Assembly (NCBI RefSeq): GCF_032854445.1
Contig: NC_088301.1
Span: 57,672,512-57,736,511 of the forward strand
Reading direction: 5' to 3'
Origin: Liolophura sinensis
Lineage: Eukaryota; Mollusca; Polyplacophora; Chitonida; Chitonidae
DNA length: 64,000 bases
Shown here: positions 1 through 12,381 of the stretch, one piece after another
How the letters are laid out: each line of letters starts with the position of its first letter
Numbering within the stretch: the stretch's first letter is position 1
Position numbers and translations under genes: made by a program
The notes under the pieces: generated by a model
Seen by the model: only the letters and a program-made list of their open reading frames with translations
Told to the model about the DNA's origin: nothing
The model's database searches: none

Positions 1-1614
1 TGTCGTAATTCATATAAAAATTGCCCGATTAGGACTTCTTGTCTCTAGTACAAGTTAATAGTTACTTTGGTTTAAACAATTAATGTTTGTGTATTAAGGT
101 AGGCACAGATGTCTTGACTGTGTGATGTACCGGTATTCTGGGCTGGATACACCGTATATCTCCTGGAGTGTTCCTGTGTCAACAGGGGTAATGAAGTTTA
201 TCACGATTTGTCGGATAATTTTTATCATATCGTTTGCAACAATATTGCTATACTTTTATACGTTCGGCTTTATAGTTTGTGTTGAGAAAATATAATGGTG
301 CGTACATTTTGCCTTGCGTTTACTGTGTACAACTGTATATACGAGACTGTGTATAAGCCTACTAGCAACTGTATATACGATAATAACTAATAACCAGCGC
401 TAGGAGTTAGAGATACTTAAATATGCATTATTTTCTAATCTATACGAACTGTTTATTGCATATGTTTGAAATGAACATATTCGTATAACATTACTTATGT
501 CATATTCTGTGTTTATGTTCATAGGGTTATTCACGGGGCCAGTGAATAAAATTATACACATGAAGACCTTGCCACCACAAATCGTGTGTATCGTTCATTT
601 CCCACGTCACAAGCAGTTATATATACGGCAGATCAACATCACTACAGTTGTGAAGGCAGTGAATCCTATGTAGTAACAGTATAAAGATCACAGAATTCAG
701 AAGAAAAGAATACCGCCATCAACATTAGAGCACATATGGCGTTGGGCACTTTCTAACTGAAATACATTTACATTCGGCTTAGGAAATTAAAGAGAGACAT
801 GACCACAATGTAAAAATTAAATTTCGAAATACTTCGGTGATAAAGCATTTACAAGGCCTTGAATCTCGCGCTATCTAGGCGCCGGTTATTGCGAAGCACG
901 TGCAGCAAGTGTTTGACACGATCACTGATGTTGTATACAACATACACATATCTGGCAGCGTGATGACTTGGCAGAATATCCTGCCTAAATAATGATCTTA
1001 CTGGGCAGTTGTAAGACTTCCGAAGTCTCTTATCATATCGGAAAATTTCACCGAGACGCTCACAACAAATGCGTTTTCCTTGACCTTGGATGCAGAGCTG
1101 TGTAAGTACAAAGTACGAGTTCACTTGAATCTTCGGCCCAGATCTCGAACACGTACTTCATACGGGCTGAAATCGCTACACAAATTAGGGTTGCGCCATG
1201 TACATGTAGCAAGATTCATCTCATGGCAAATCTCCAAGAAAACTGTATTACCTTAACTTTTCTGACTCGTCAACCTTTATCGTTCACAGTACATCTTTTT
1301 CAACACACCACCAAAAAACAATCCAGTAAAAGATACAGGTACATCCAGATTTATGCTGATCTATTTTCAACCAGTGTAAATGGTTGCCCTTTGTACAGAA
1401 CAACGTGTCCAGTATTGTATAAAGTTCCGTTTTAAATTGAAAATAAAATGTGGGACCTTAAAGGATCATGATACGCTTTGTTTTTTTCTTGATATGCAGA
1501 TTATAATGTGTGATGTGTAATAATGTGTAATAATATATATGTTATATATAACAGTACAAACAAATTTTCGTTTCACTTTGGTGGGGAAAAATGGCTTCAA
1601 AGTACAGTTTTCTT

Positions 1615-1870
1615 AAGGCCCCCGCGGTCAGTCCGAAAATTAAGTAGCTTGTAGCGGTGACGTCAACGATGATCCCTGTTTAAAAAGAACTCCGTGTGGG
1701 AAAGACCGAATGGGTCTGGCCGAATGGGGGCGGAGGTGTGGCGAACAGACCGAATGTAGGGACGTGGAGGGGGCACTAAGCTGACCCGAAGTCGCCATGC
1801 AGTTGCCCACACTGTAGGGACACGGTTCACCCGGATTCGGGGCACATCAGGGGTCTTCAACGAGTTGACG
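1615..1870. other. GC-rich patch in intergenic DNA, no recognisable gene
   Basis: About 250 bases are markedly richer in G and C than their surroundings and contain CpG-rich strings. A 65-codon open frame on the minus strand (1860-1663) is rich in Arg and Pro and matches nothing I recognise. The rest of 1-2000 is AT-rich DNA in which I see no gene, RNA or repeat. Confidence 0.4.
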
Positions 1871-2033
1871 GGAAATATGCATATTATATAGGGTAATTAA
1901 CAGGTATAAAAATACCTCCAAAATGAATTTTTTTTCAACAAAAATTCCGGGGGTCATAATTTTAGTCATTTGGCATAGAAAAATAATCTTTGTCTCATAG
2001 TCCCCTTTGCATGTATCCTTTATGTCGGCACAT

Positions 2034-2655
2034 TTTCATTCTCAATACCACCATGTTCTACACGGACACTGTCATTCTCAACACGGCACTGTCATTCTCA
2101 ACACGGGCACTGTCATTCCTCAACACGAACTAATCAATCTCAACACGGACACTGTCATTCTCAACACGGGCACTGTCATTCTCAACACGAACTATCAATC
2201 TCAACACGGACACTGTCATTCTCACATGGGCACTATCATTCTCAACACGGGCACTATCATCTCAACACGGGCACTATCATTCTCAACACGAACTATCAAT
2301 CTCAACACGGACACTGTCATTCTCAACACGGGCACTATCATTCTCACACGAACTATCAATCTCAACACGGACACTGTCATTCTCAACATGGACACTATCA
2401 TTCTCAACATGGACACTGACATTCTCAACATGGACACTATCTTTTTCAACGCGGACACTATCATTCTCAACACAGACACTATTATTCTCAAACACGGACA
2501 CTGTCTATCATTCTCAATACGGACAATATTTATCATTCTCAACACGGGCACTATTATTCTCGACATGGACACTGTCTATCATTCTCAATACGGACAATAT
2601 TATCATTCTCAACAGGGGCACTATCATTCTCGACACGGACACTATCGTTCTGAGC
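2034..2655. repeat. Minisatellite, about 20-22 bp unit
   Basis: Roughly 28-30 copies of a unit like ATTCTCAACACGGACACTGTC, with CGGGCACT/CGGACACT/ATGGACACT variants and small indels. Open frames on both strands through this block (for example 2007-2678 plus and 2572-2222 minus) are by-products of the repeat, not genes. Confidence 0.95.
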
Positions 2656-2679
2656 TGTCATTTTCACCTCAGGAATGAT

Positions 2680-3545
2680 TAATTTATTTAGGCGGCACAA
2701 GCAAGTATTCAGATTCATGTGATAGAAATTGTAATTTGTGTTATGCAGGCTTATTGTAACTTTGAAATAGATATGCCAAGTAGACATGTTCCATACAAGA
2801 AATCCCTCCCACTGCATTCCAAAATGTACGTGTTCCCAGCAGCGGAAAAGACTGCAACTTGAATTCATACCATGTGAACAGGACTTAGTTATGGAAATAC
2901 GGACTTATTTAATTTATTTATTATATTCGATCGGTTTCTTTACGCTCCTCTAAGAAATATTTCACTTAAGCAAAGGCAAACCGATTACTTATTGTCGCTA
3001 GATAGGCCTACCTAACAAACTTCGTGATGTAAAACCGCATCAGGATCGATGGGAACTGGATTTGTACACCCTATCCTTCTGGTGCAAGGCTGTACCTATC
3101 GCCTTTCATAATTCCACATCATATGTCACATGCATGAGTTCAACTCTTCACTCCGCCAAAATGAGTAAATTATTTATTTGTGCCCTGTTCCAATGTGCGA
3201 TAGCGTGGCTGACTGAGACACAAAGCCTTTGACACTTAGTGCACGGCGAGGAGTTTCAAGAGTAGTCTCCCTTTCTCCAAAAGCTCACACAAGTTTGACA
3301 GTGGGGCTTTATCATTTTATTATGAGTTTCATTCAAGCACCCCTAAACCAACATAAAAGTACATTTGTATGCAAAATATCAAACAGCCATTAAATATTTT
3401 ATCAACTGAATATAAACATAGCAAAAAGATAGTGCAAATGACAATATTTATAGGGAATATAAAAGCTTGGGTCACAAGTTCAATAAAGAAATCCGAACTT
3501 AGGGCTACAATGCTATTTGGCAAACGGTTTCTCCTTACTTCGCAC
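2680..3545. other. Intergenic stretch downstream of the receptor gene
   Basis: AT-rich DNA between the minisatellite and the last helix of the broken receptor. It presumably holds the receptor's 3' untranslated region near its right end. I see no coding frame, RNA gene or repeat here. Confidence 0.4.
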
Positions 3546-3548
3546 GCT

Positions 3549-4391
3549 ACCTGGCAAAGAATAAGGCCATCAAATGCAAAATCATTTTGAGATTTCTGCG
3601 CTGCGCATTTATAGATTCGGTTTGCTGTAGACTGTACTGCTTTGGTCTCGCAAGACGCCGAAGCTTTGGTACGAACATTATGACAAGGATAAGGGTAGCG
3701 CAGGGAAACTTATACCGACACAGATGCTTGGTTCCACGAACTTTCGCTCCTTAACAAACAGAACCACTATCCAGGCTACCCAGACAGCCAGACAAAGCAC
3801 ACTGCAGGTCAGCAGCAGCTTGGTCTCGCCCAAATTCCGGGGTTCGCTCCTAAGGCCGAATGAGTAAAGCGCACAGAGAAACATAAGGAACATTACATAT
3901 GACATATACATGACAAAAGTGCGTTTTTCGAAGTTGCAGGCATAGAATACCTGCCGCTATCGGTGATTTCCGTCAGTAGCGTGGTGCCATTATCATGTGT
4001 TGATCCAAAACTGGGCACTGATGGCCACCTGGACGCCAAGCATGAACAGTAAAATGACGAAAGTGTTCAAGCGCGACACCTCTCCTCCCAAACCTACAGA
4101 GCTGTACTCATATATATTCATGCTTTCGTCAAGCAAATCGCAAAGCAAAGCGTATACGACATGCTTGTTAACAGGTAACGCAAGCCCACAGCTTACGTGC
4201 GACGCGTAAAACACAAATGTAGTACAGACAGAAAGAGTAGGATATCGGCAAGTAGAAGTATCAGTCCCAGGTCACGTTCTTCACCTTCAGAGACCTGGCA
4301 CACAGCCTACTGATGATGTACAGTATCAGGACCAACGCGCAGGTCACACCCAAGCCGGATATGACAACGACGACAATGGCCCAAGCAGACC
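3549..4391 (-). pseudogene. Frame-broken seven-transmembrane region of the triple-flytrap receptor
   Basis: This is the direct continuation of the last receptor exon. All seven helices of a class C GPCR core can be picked out, but not in one frame. TM1 (EFVGSAWAIVVVVISG) is read only if one copy of a 17-bp tandem duplication at about 4405-4440 is ignored. TM2 (LILLLADILLFLSV) starts near 4264 in another frame. TM3 to TM4 (DESMNIYEY ... FVILLFMLGVQVAISAQFW) occupy 4214-3996 in a third. TM5-TM6 (MYMSYVMFLMFLCALYSF; NLGETKLLLTCSVLCLAVWV) run 3955-3681, and TM7 (ATLILVIMFVPKLRRL) at about 3705-3655 is shifted again. The tail ends at a stop near 3549. I see no small introns that would repair the frame. 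Either the region is decaying or this stretch is misassembled. Helix identities are confident; which indels are real is not. Confidence 0.75.
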
Positions 4392-7300
4392 CTACAAATT
4401 CGCCGGTGGTCTCATAATAGCGGTGGTCTCATAATAGATCATATCGCCGTAAAGTCCTGCCTGGCTGAGCCCCATGATAATCTGTTCAGAGGACAAAGGA
4501 TTGATGCAATCGCAGTTTACGCCACATTCGGAGGATATCGGGTACCTACGCACGTATCCAAACGCGTCATAAAATTCAAGCTGAACCCCAGGCTCCATGC
4601 GTAGCTTCCCATCCCACATCGCTACCTGTGAATCAATAAATTAAAAGGAGTTTAGCACTTAGTCTTTACATGGAAGAATATGGTTATGTTCTTGTATCCA
4701 ATCACTTAGCGCATTAATGCCATATAATAAACATTTAATTTTATACTTTGTCGACACACATGTAGAGCGTGTAATCAAGCATGTAATCCAGAGCGGTTGT
4801 TAAAAGTGAGTGATATTTTATATAAAGTGGCCGGTTTACATCGTTAAATTGAATTACAATCCAAGCGTAAAGGTGAATGAATTGTGATTTTCGCGCTTTA
4901 ATGTCATGAAAACTTCGGTACATAATTTAGTTTGTAACCTAATTCTTAATTCACATATTTAGAATCGCTTCATGAAACATTCGTAGGCCACGTATACGTA
5001 GGCAGAAGAAAAATAATCGGAGTGGAATTAAATGTCCTCTGAAATCAGACAGGAGCTGGTGGTGGCCAAGTGGATAGGACGCTTTTCTTTCAGTCGGTAA
5101 GGCACAAGAACCACGGATTAAATAACGGCCTTAGACCCGGAATTTGTGGATTCCCCGGCGCAAACTGCTCGTCGACTCTCCTGTGACCATCCGTGTCGCT
5201 TAGAAACATTTGATGAAAACCACTTGTCTTCCACCTCAATGCGGTGTGCATATCTATATGTCATATAAGGGAGGAAGTTGCCAAGCCCACTTGCCCAAAC
5301 GTTTCCACGCATAAATTTTCTCCGCTATAGATAATTAAATAAATCATGACAGTACTGTAGGTGGTACATACTGCAAGTGTCTGACTTCAAGACTTACCTT
5401 AGTGTACCCCATGGACCCATTCCTCATCCGGCGAAAGTTCTTCACATCATATATCCCCGAGGGCAGAAAACAGTTGAGCTTTTCTAAAGCCGTCACCTTC
5501 CCGGCGTCGCTTAGGAACCTTGTCTTCCTGGTAGCGGATAGAATCCCCTCCGTAAAGGTTGCGGAGTCTAGCTTTGCCATATCAGCACACAGACCAGCAC
5601 CTGATGTACAGGTCTTCAGGTAAAAGTCATTAAACCCATGCATCAGTGAATCAACAGTGGATATAACCTTGGCTACACGGTCCTTTGCCTCGGCGTCTCT
5701 GGTGGGTTTGTCGCCAGTAATGAAGTCGTCAAACCACGGAAGAATACTAACATTTGAAGGTTGCAGAGTCGAGAGGTATCTCTCAAAAGATTTGTGAGAT
5801 AACTTTGGTCGCTCCACAAAAAGCGACCCTAACGCCACGGCCGAGTTGTTGTCAACCCAACCGAACTTTCGGCCTGCATTTACCCAAACTCGTCTTAGTT
5901 TCTTTTCATTCACCATGTGGAAAAAAGACGTGCTGTTCTGGAGGTTGAGCAAAGTAACAACGACGTTGTCTGCTCGATTTCGGTACAATGAGTTGTAGGC
6001 TAAATCTAGACTATCCTTGTGAGAAGTTATTCTATAAATCCCCGCTATACAGATGTCCCTTTCAGAGGCAAGTAGTTTCAATTTATCTAGTTGATGGAGA
6101 TACTCAGGTTCTGTGGAAGTGACTATCGATATGTATGTCCAGTTGTTCTTCGTAAGAATATCCGCCACAGCCTCTACTATACCCACGTTGGATTCAGCTG
6201 TTCCTAACGCCGTCGGATATTCCGACAGTGTTCTCATCGGCGTCATCACCGCGCGCTTGTACCGTCCTAGGACTTCCGCCATTTTCCAGAATACTGGCGC
6301 ATCATCGTAACCCACGTATCCTATCACCATTCTGGGGTTGAGGTCAGCTGTTTTCCCCAGTGTACTGCTGTAAGTTTCAGTACAGGTCTCAAAATTTATA
6401 ATCATTTGCAGTACTCGGTCTGGGCTCTGGCAAGAGTCAATAATCAGAGAACCTATCGTGACATTCGGCAATATCTCTGGATAACGCGTGTGGATGTTTT
6501 GAACAGCAAAATGAAATCCTTCAGCGTCGAGATAGCCATCAGGATTGAACCTCCCGCAACTTAGCTGTGTGTCAGAGGAATGGTGAATAGGAAACACACC
6601 GATCACAACGACATCACCTGGAGTATACAGGTACTTATCTCCGGAAGTGAAGGCACCTGAGCAGTGTTCGCAAGAAGGACACCATCCCGAGCATTCGGAT
6701 ACGGCCGATATCATTTCACCTTGAAAGTTGTAAGACATAACTTCAGAAGGCTCCAAGATGACTTCACCAGTGCTGTGAAACTTCCCCACCTATAAGATGA
6801 TAAGAGTAGTATTACGGTACAGCAGTACAGTGAAATTATCAAGTTTCTGTTATTATTTGCCGCCAACCACATACATCTTCAAAGAACGTATTATAAGGAT
6901 ACCGTTTCATGTTATTTAGTATTTTGAACAAATCAAATCCTTAAATTTCTAATCTTCTCGACGACAGGCTAAGTCAGCTGTATGCTTTAAAAGAGAGTTC
7001 CGTCTCATTACTTATAAACCCTAAAATGTAGTTTCATCACATTTATCTCTCTCCTTTCTCATAACAAGGTTAAAACTCTCTTTCAATCCAGTTATTATTA
7101 TTATTACTATTATTTTCCATACAGAATACAAGTTACCAGGTGCATAAAACGATTTCATACAGATAGTTTATTTTTCGCAGACAGTTTTTCATGCCCACAC
7201 AACCAACAAATTTATGATCTTAGTGTTGAAAGAATAGAAAAAAGGAATACTTCAACAGCTAAAGAGTTCATTTGCAAAATGTTACCTTTGTGAAGATCGT

Positions 7301-10300
7301 GTCTTCTTCTGCATCTAGCTGCACATTTACAATGTCAAGGGGAAGAGTGATGTCACCCTCTCTGATTGTCGATCGCAATATACGGGCTATGTCACAATTA
7401 TCCAAGTGATTTTGACACTTCTCGTCAAAAATAGTGCTAATCATCGTAAGGAGGCTATCGGTGACATCTATCACATAAGACGATAGATCAGCTGATTCCT
7501 CAATCCAACTCTCCCAGCATTCACTCACATCAGCAGGTGACGCACATTTTCCTGGGCAAACGTCCTTTTTCAGTTTTTCCAGCCAGGTATATCTATTAGA
7601 CCCCAGTGCTGGCATTTTCTTCAGGAAATTTTGGAAGTCTGCGTTTTTCGTCGTTTGGAGCTCAAGAATAACAGATCCTAAGCCAACCTTGGCTGGTATT
7701 TGGAGCAGAGCGTCTGCGTTCCAGGGAAAGAGGACAAAATGAAGAGCTGATCCATTGATGGCGTCGTGGACAAAAGTCTTGAGAAAGTCGATGGTAGAGT
7801 GTAAATCCGTCATGAGAATAACGGCACTAGACCGATCAGAATTACCCACAAGTGCCTGAGACACGAAAAACGGTTGCTCCTCATCCTCCTTCATCAGCAT
7901 GTGATTGGCGGCTAAGCATATTCCATTTTCTCTAAGTCCATTTTCAAAAGTGTGTTTAAATGACTTGTCGGCGACCTTTTCGGACCATATTATAGTAGGA
8001 TATGTCCACTGAAGGCTTTTCAGTAGGTTGGCGACTCGGGATGGCAAAATTTTTCCTGATAAAAGACCATTTTGACGAATCCCAACTTTAGTCAGGCTGA
8101 GCACAGTTTTGTCGGTTTTCGTCGTATGCTGCAGAGTGAAATCATCCTCAGGGAGTAATTTCACGTAGGCTATGACATCATGACTGCTAATTTTAAACGA
8201 CTTAGAGTCTGTCGCAGGGGTAACTTCACAATTTTCGAATGCATTAACTAATGATTGACTTTCAGGGTCAGTTCCAGGAGAGCCGACAGAAAAGACTCCA
8301 AGATCGATGTGGTCCAAATGACTCGCGTGACGCTGATTGAATGTGTATACAGCCCACATAAAGGCTTCGGAAGCAATTATATTTTCGTAGGACAGGCGTT
8401 TTTGTGAGTTGTGCATAGGGAAGAGTCCGCCAATGTATAGCTCTCCGGCTGACACAGCAGCTGGTTCCTGGCGATGGGTTGGTACACTGCAAACCGGACA
8501 TCCTTGACACTTTCCATCACACTTTGAAGGCGGAACCAAAGCAATTAAGTTTAACGAATCAAAATCGCCCATCCAATTGAAAACGTCATCTTTAAACACT
8601 CCAACCTGAAACAAAAAAGCTTTTCAAATTAACATTGCACGAAAATTTTCAAAAAGAGTGCTTCATGTGAGAATATTTGGTTTCAAACAGATAGTTATGT
8701 GAATACTGGCCAGTTACCACGAAATAGTTCAAACTTACTGGATCCTTGAACACCTAGTTATACCTATGTCACCTAATACCATTTTCAAACAAAGGTCATC
8801 TGGTTGTCGTGTGATGCAGGAAATGAAGAGGACCAAAACAAACAAAAAGTTTTTAGAAGTATACAGGCGACAAGTGAGGTTTTGACATACCGTGCTCATT
8901 GTACCATTCTGGTCGAGCACCTCAAGGCTCAAAGCTGTATTTCCTGAACAAATCTGTCTCTGAACCCAGCTGTTGTTAGCAGAAGACGAAAGGTTCATGT
9001 GACCAAGAGAGAGTCCACACGTCTGGAAGTTAAGATCTCCGCAGTTGTGCTTTTGAAGCACTTGTATCACGTCTAAGGTAATCTGAAAGCCATCCAGTCC
9101 TCGTCGAACACTTGTATGGCGTGCAGTTAGGTTAAAGTAAAATTCTAATTCAGACTGGCAGGAAGATTTGGACGGACATTTAAAAACGGCTTCCAGGAAT
9201 GCAAGACTACTGTCCTTTGCAGACAGTGCAGATTCAAAATCTGCTTGTAGGTCATCTGTAATGTTGACCACTTCCCGTGTGAAAAGGACAGGGACGGATA
9301 GATTTCCGGTGTTGTGTAACTTCTGCCTAGTGAATACGAGGTCCGGGAGGTCCTCCATTCCGGCGAAGATAAACGCAGCATCTTCAGGGTCTCCATCCAA
9401 AGCTATGGAAAGGTTTTCCGAAACAGTGCTGGCAATGACCAACAATCCCTTTGTGGGAAAGCTGCCGGCAAAAGCTTCTTGAACTGATGAAACCACGTGG
9501 GTCGACGATATGCAGATGCCAAAATCAGATGCTACTTTCATAAAATCGTCCGCCTCTTTTTGGGAATTACCGTCGTCTAAGTACACAAGGCTTAGGTGTG
9601 TCCAATCCAGCATCTCCAGTACTTTCCCTAATGCCTAAACATAAAACAGTTCTGAGCAGTAAAACACTGAAATGACAGCTTTTATACATTGTCCTCACGT
9701 GCTGTAACTTTTAATTATTTAATAACTTTGTAAATATTAATCTAGACGGTAATAAATCGTCAACAATCTGAATATTACTGTGTAAACATTATGATTAGAA
9801 ACTTGCAAAAAGTATAAGCATTGACGTACATGTATAGCTAAGAAAACCAATTGTCATTCTAGATACTTAACGTCATTTTAAGGACATACCCGGGCACGTT
9901 GTGCGGAAGGCGAATTAATGAATACGGTGGTCGTCTTGTCAAGTCTAGGTGTTTCTGTGGATGTGCCAGAAAACTGTACATGCAGGTATCCCATCAAGGA
10001 AAGGAACTCGTCTACCTGCTTCCCCACGGCTTCACTTGTGAAACTGAGGACACCTGAGACAAACGACAATTCGTCAGTTGTATTACATTAATTGGGTTGA
10101 TATACTGTCAATGTGATGCTATGAGTAAGTCTTTCTTTTATTAGGTAACATATAATAAGCAAGCCTACATTGTTATAACTAGTGATTTACCCTGTTTTAT
10201 CCCTTATCTTATATGTTCCTTTTGTGTGCCCAAGTGTTTCACTGATGTTGCAAGACGAACTGTTGTTTCATTCTAAGCCAACATGCCGTTTATTAATTTT

Positions 10301-12381
10301 ATTGACCTCTAAGTTGATTTGATAGACACGTTTAGTATTGGCGGCATATTCGTCCTGGTAGACATGGTCATACGGGAACTGACTTACGCTTGACAACATA
10401 GTATAACTTGGTTTTCACCCACTGAAATACCAATCCACTGTATCACGTCAGGTTTTACATGAATAATAGGACATAAATAACTTCAGCAACGTAATAAAGA
10501 ATAAAATATCCAGTGAAATGTAACTGTTATATAAACACCAATGAAATAAATAAATAAATTATGACGACTTAGCGGAAGAACACACACTGTTCTTGAATCA
10601 TGATCCGTGGCTTTTATATTGTGACTTAATCTAATCGTTTATGGATGTATTGTATGGTAAACTTTTAGGGTAAGCGGAGTAACAAGTTATGGTTTATTTA
10701 TATATTTCATTGTACCAGTAGATGTTTAATGTTGTACTCCAGCAATGTTAACTTTCACCACTGAGATCGGCTTCACAGCTCAGGAAACAGCATTGCTCAG
10801 CAATAAGCACCATTGTTCCTTATACGTTTAGTCACAGGATTTGAACCTGTGACTAAGTTGTGATTCGTTTATCTCATGCTTATAAAGGTATCATCAGATT
10901 CACTCAAGACTCAGTGTCAGTCGTAATTCCTGCCATATTTACCCTAACCCATTTCAATATTTGTACACACAATAACTGAGACTGAGCTCTGTGCTAACAA
11001 AGCCAAGCTCTCTAGGTAAAAAATTCAAATGACTATATATCGAGTGACTTTCTGAAGCCATGAGCATTTCAAGATACACGTCTTGATCATGCCTGTGTTC
11101 ACCACTGGACATCGGTCGTGTCAGCTAAGTACAGGAGTGTGATCGTGTTAAGGTCAATATGTGGGGCGTCGTGCTCTGGCAAAAGTCACAAGCGCACTTG
11201 TCGCACAAACCTCCGATATATGTTATTTTGGGGAACTCAACAACACATGCACATTATACAGAAAAGAAGTAAAAAAAACTGGTTCGTTTTTTTTTTAACC
11301 ATAAACGTTCAATGTGTTCACTGGATACACTGGCATATTAAACAGACATGGATGCTAATTAAGTTCCCTTAACAGCTACGTGAAAACATGAATATACGGA
11401 ATGAATAAACCAGTGGCTTTGTTTCGGGCAGACATTTCCATATTAAACAACGTAGGTACACATTAAGGTGGTAGATTGCTTCTATTTACAGATCGACATT
11501 TCCTGTTACATATGACTAATCCAATTAAAACGAATAGGTTGATATGTTTTGTGCTCTCTCACCTGCAAGGCGTTTTGGTGTCCGTGCTGGTAATCCGGTC
11601 CCGGACACAGCACCGGACAATATCTCCATAGCAAGTCTGGCTGACCCACATGTGTCGTATACCTCCAAACCTGCGAGAAACACAGAAGCAAGAAGCAATG
11701 TTGTTATCTATATTTTAATGCCTTATGCAAAGAAATACTTTGTATCTATTTATCTGCTGGAAGAGTATGACGTAATCGTTAATTATCTAGACGTGAATAA
11801 GCGTTTGTCATAGTTGCAGTGCATTGTATATAAATCATTAGTCAGTGTGATGTTTTAATTCGTCAGACCCATTCATTATCTGTGCATGACTTCGTGTAGA
11901 AGTACATGTATATGCGGTGTAGCATTGGAGCATATTCTCCAATGAAATAATTGTCTTCATGTTTTATATACTTATATTGCAATAAGTGCTGCACTGATGT
12001 ATTAATTGGCTTAACTTCAGTAAAATTAAAGTAAACATAGAAGTTAACATACATCATTCTGTCAAGCAGTCCAGAAGGAAATTAGGAAAGTTATCCTACA
12101 GCCTGAACAGTTGTATACTCACTGATGGCGCCAAGGTCGCGGTACTGGTCGCGGGACTTGAGAGAGTCGTAAGCCCAAACGGTTGCCTGGCCCATCTGTA
12201 CGGCTTCATAGTTTAGATCGTCGCAGGTTCCATTGGAATGTAATACTCGATGGAAGTCAAACAACATGATAACCCGTACATCGCCGGTAAGTTCCAGCAA
12301 TGGGAGCGGTTTTTCTGGCTGGGAATGGGTTCCACAAGCAAAGATAGAGAAGAGGAGACAGGCGGTCAGAAAGCAAGCCAT
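4392..12381 (-). CDS. Class C GPCR-like protein with three tandem Venus-flytrap ligand-binding domains
   Basis: Seven coding exons, read right to left: 12381-12123, 11670-11563, 10053-9890, 9634-8891, 8605-7286, 6789-5398 and 4625-4392. All junctions are GT-AG and phases match, giving 1406 residues to the first stop. The start ATG has a good context and opens a signal peptide (MACFLTACLLFSIFACG). Flytrap domain 1 (about residues 30-425, with YDTCGSA) uses exons 1-4. Domain 2 (about 470-865, IGGLFPMHNS) and domain 3 (about 915-1329, VIGVFPIHHS) each fill one long exon. Each domain is followed by a linker starting VGxF or VAMW and carrying a short Cys cluster. In metabotropic glutamate-type receptors such domains bind small ligands outside the cell and drive a 7TM core. 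Here one domain is usual, so three is odd. Ligand residues of glutamate receptors are not evident, so the ligand is unknown. As assembled, the frame ends just before TM1 (see the next entry), so the product would be secreted. Confidence 0.85.
4405..4440. repeat. 17-bp tandem duplication that breaks the receptor frame
   Basis: The unit CGGTGGTCTCATAATAG occurs twice back to back on the plus strand. On the coding strand this duplicates the codons just before TM1. Because 17 is not a multiple of three, translation runs into a stop within a few codons. Taking one unit away on paper gives a continuous junction from the Cys linker into TM1. Confidence 0.85.
5045..5315 (+). repeat. tRNA-derived SINE copy in a receptor intron
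   Basis: It starts with a tRNA-like A-box stretch (GTGGCCAAGTGGATAGGACG). It shares several blocks in the same order with the copy at 55510-55870, including CTTTCAGTCGG/CTTTCAGCTG, GGTGTGCAT and TTGCC...CAAACGTT. It lies in the intron between the third flytrap exon and the last exon of the receptor gene. The 3' tail is missing or diverged. Confidence 0.6.
10834..10860 (-). other. T-arm-like hairpin (tRNA-related relic)
   Basis: A perfect 8-bp inverted repeat (GTCACAGG / CCTGTGAC) encloses a 7-base loop TTCAAAT on the minus strand. This is the size and sequence of a tRNA T-arm and contains a B-box-like GGTTCAAATCC. No D-arm, anticodon arm or acceptor stem surrounds it, so it is at most a SINE or tRNA fragment. 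It lies in the second intron of the receptor gene. Confidence 0.35.

Noticed and set aside
2007-2678. A 223-codon plus-strand frame and overlapping minus-strand frames rich in His or Val/Ser/Glu
   Set aside because: They are translations of the 20-22 bp minisatellite; open on both strands because the unit lacks stops, with no start context or splice sites.
3549-4391. Micro-introns explaining the 7TM frame changes
   Set aside because: The shifts would need introns of a few bases to 17 bases, and no GT-AG pairs sit at the break points in a way that restores the helices.
10834-10860. A tRNA gene
   Set aside because: Only a T-arm-like hairpin is present; no D-arm, anticodon arm or acceptor stem could be found.
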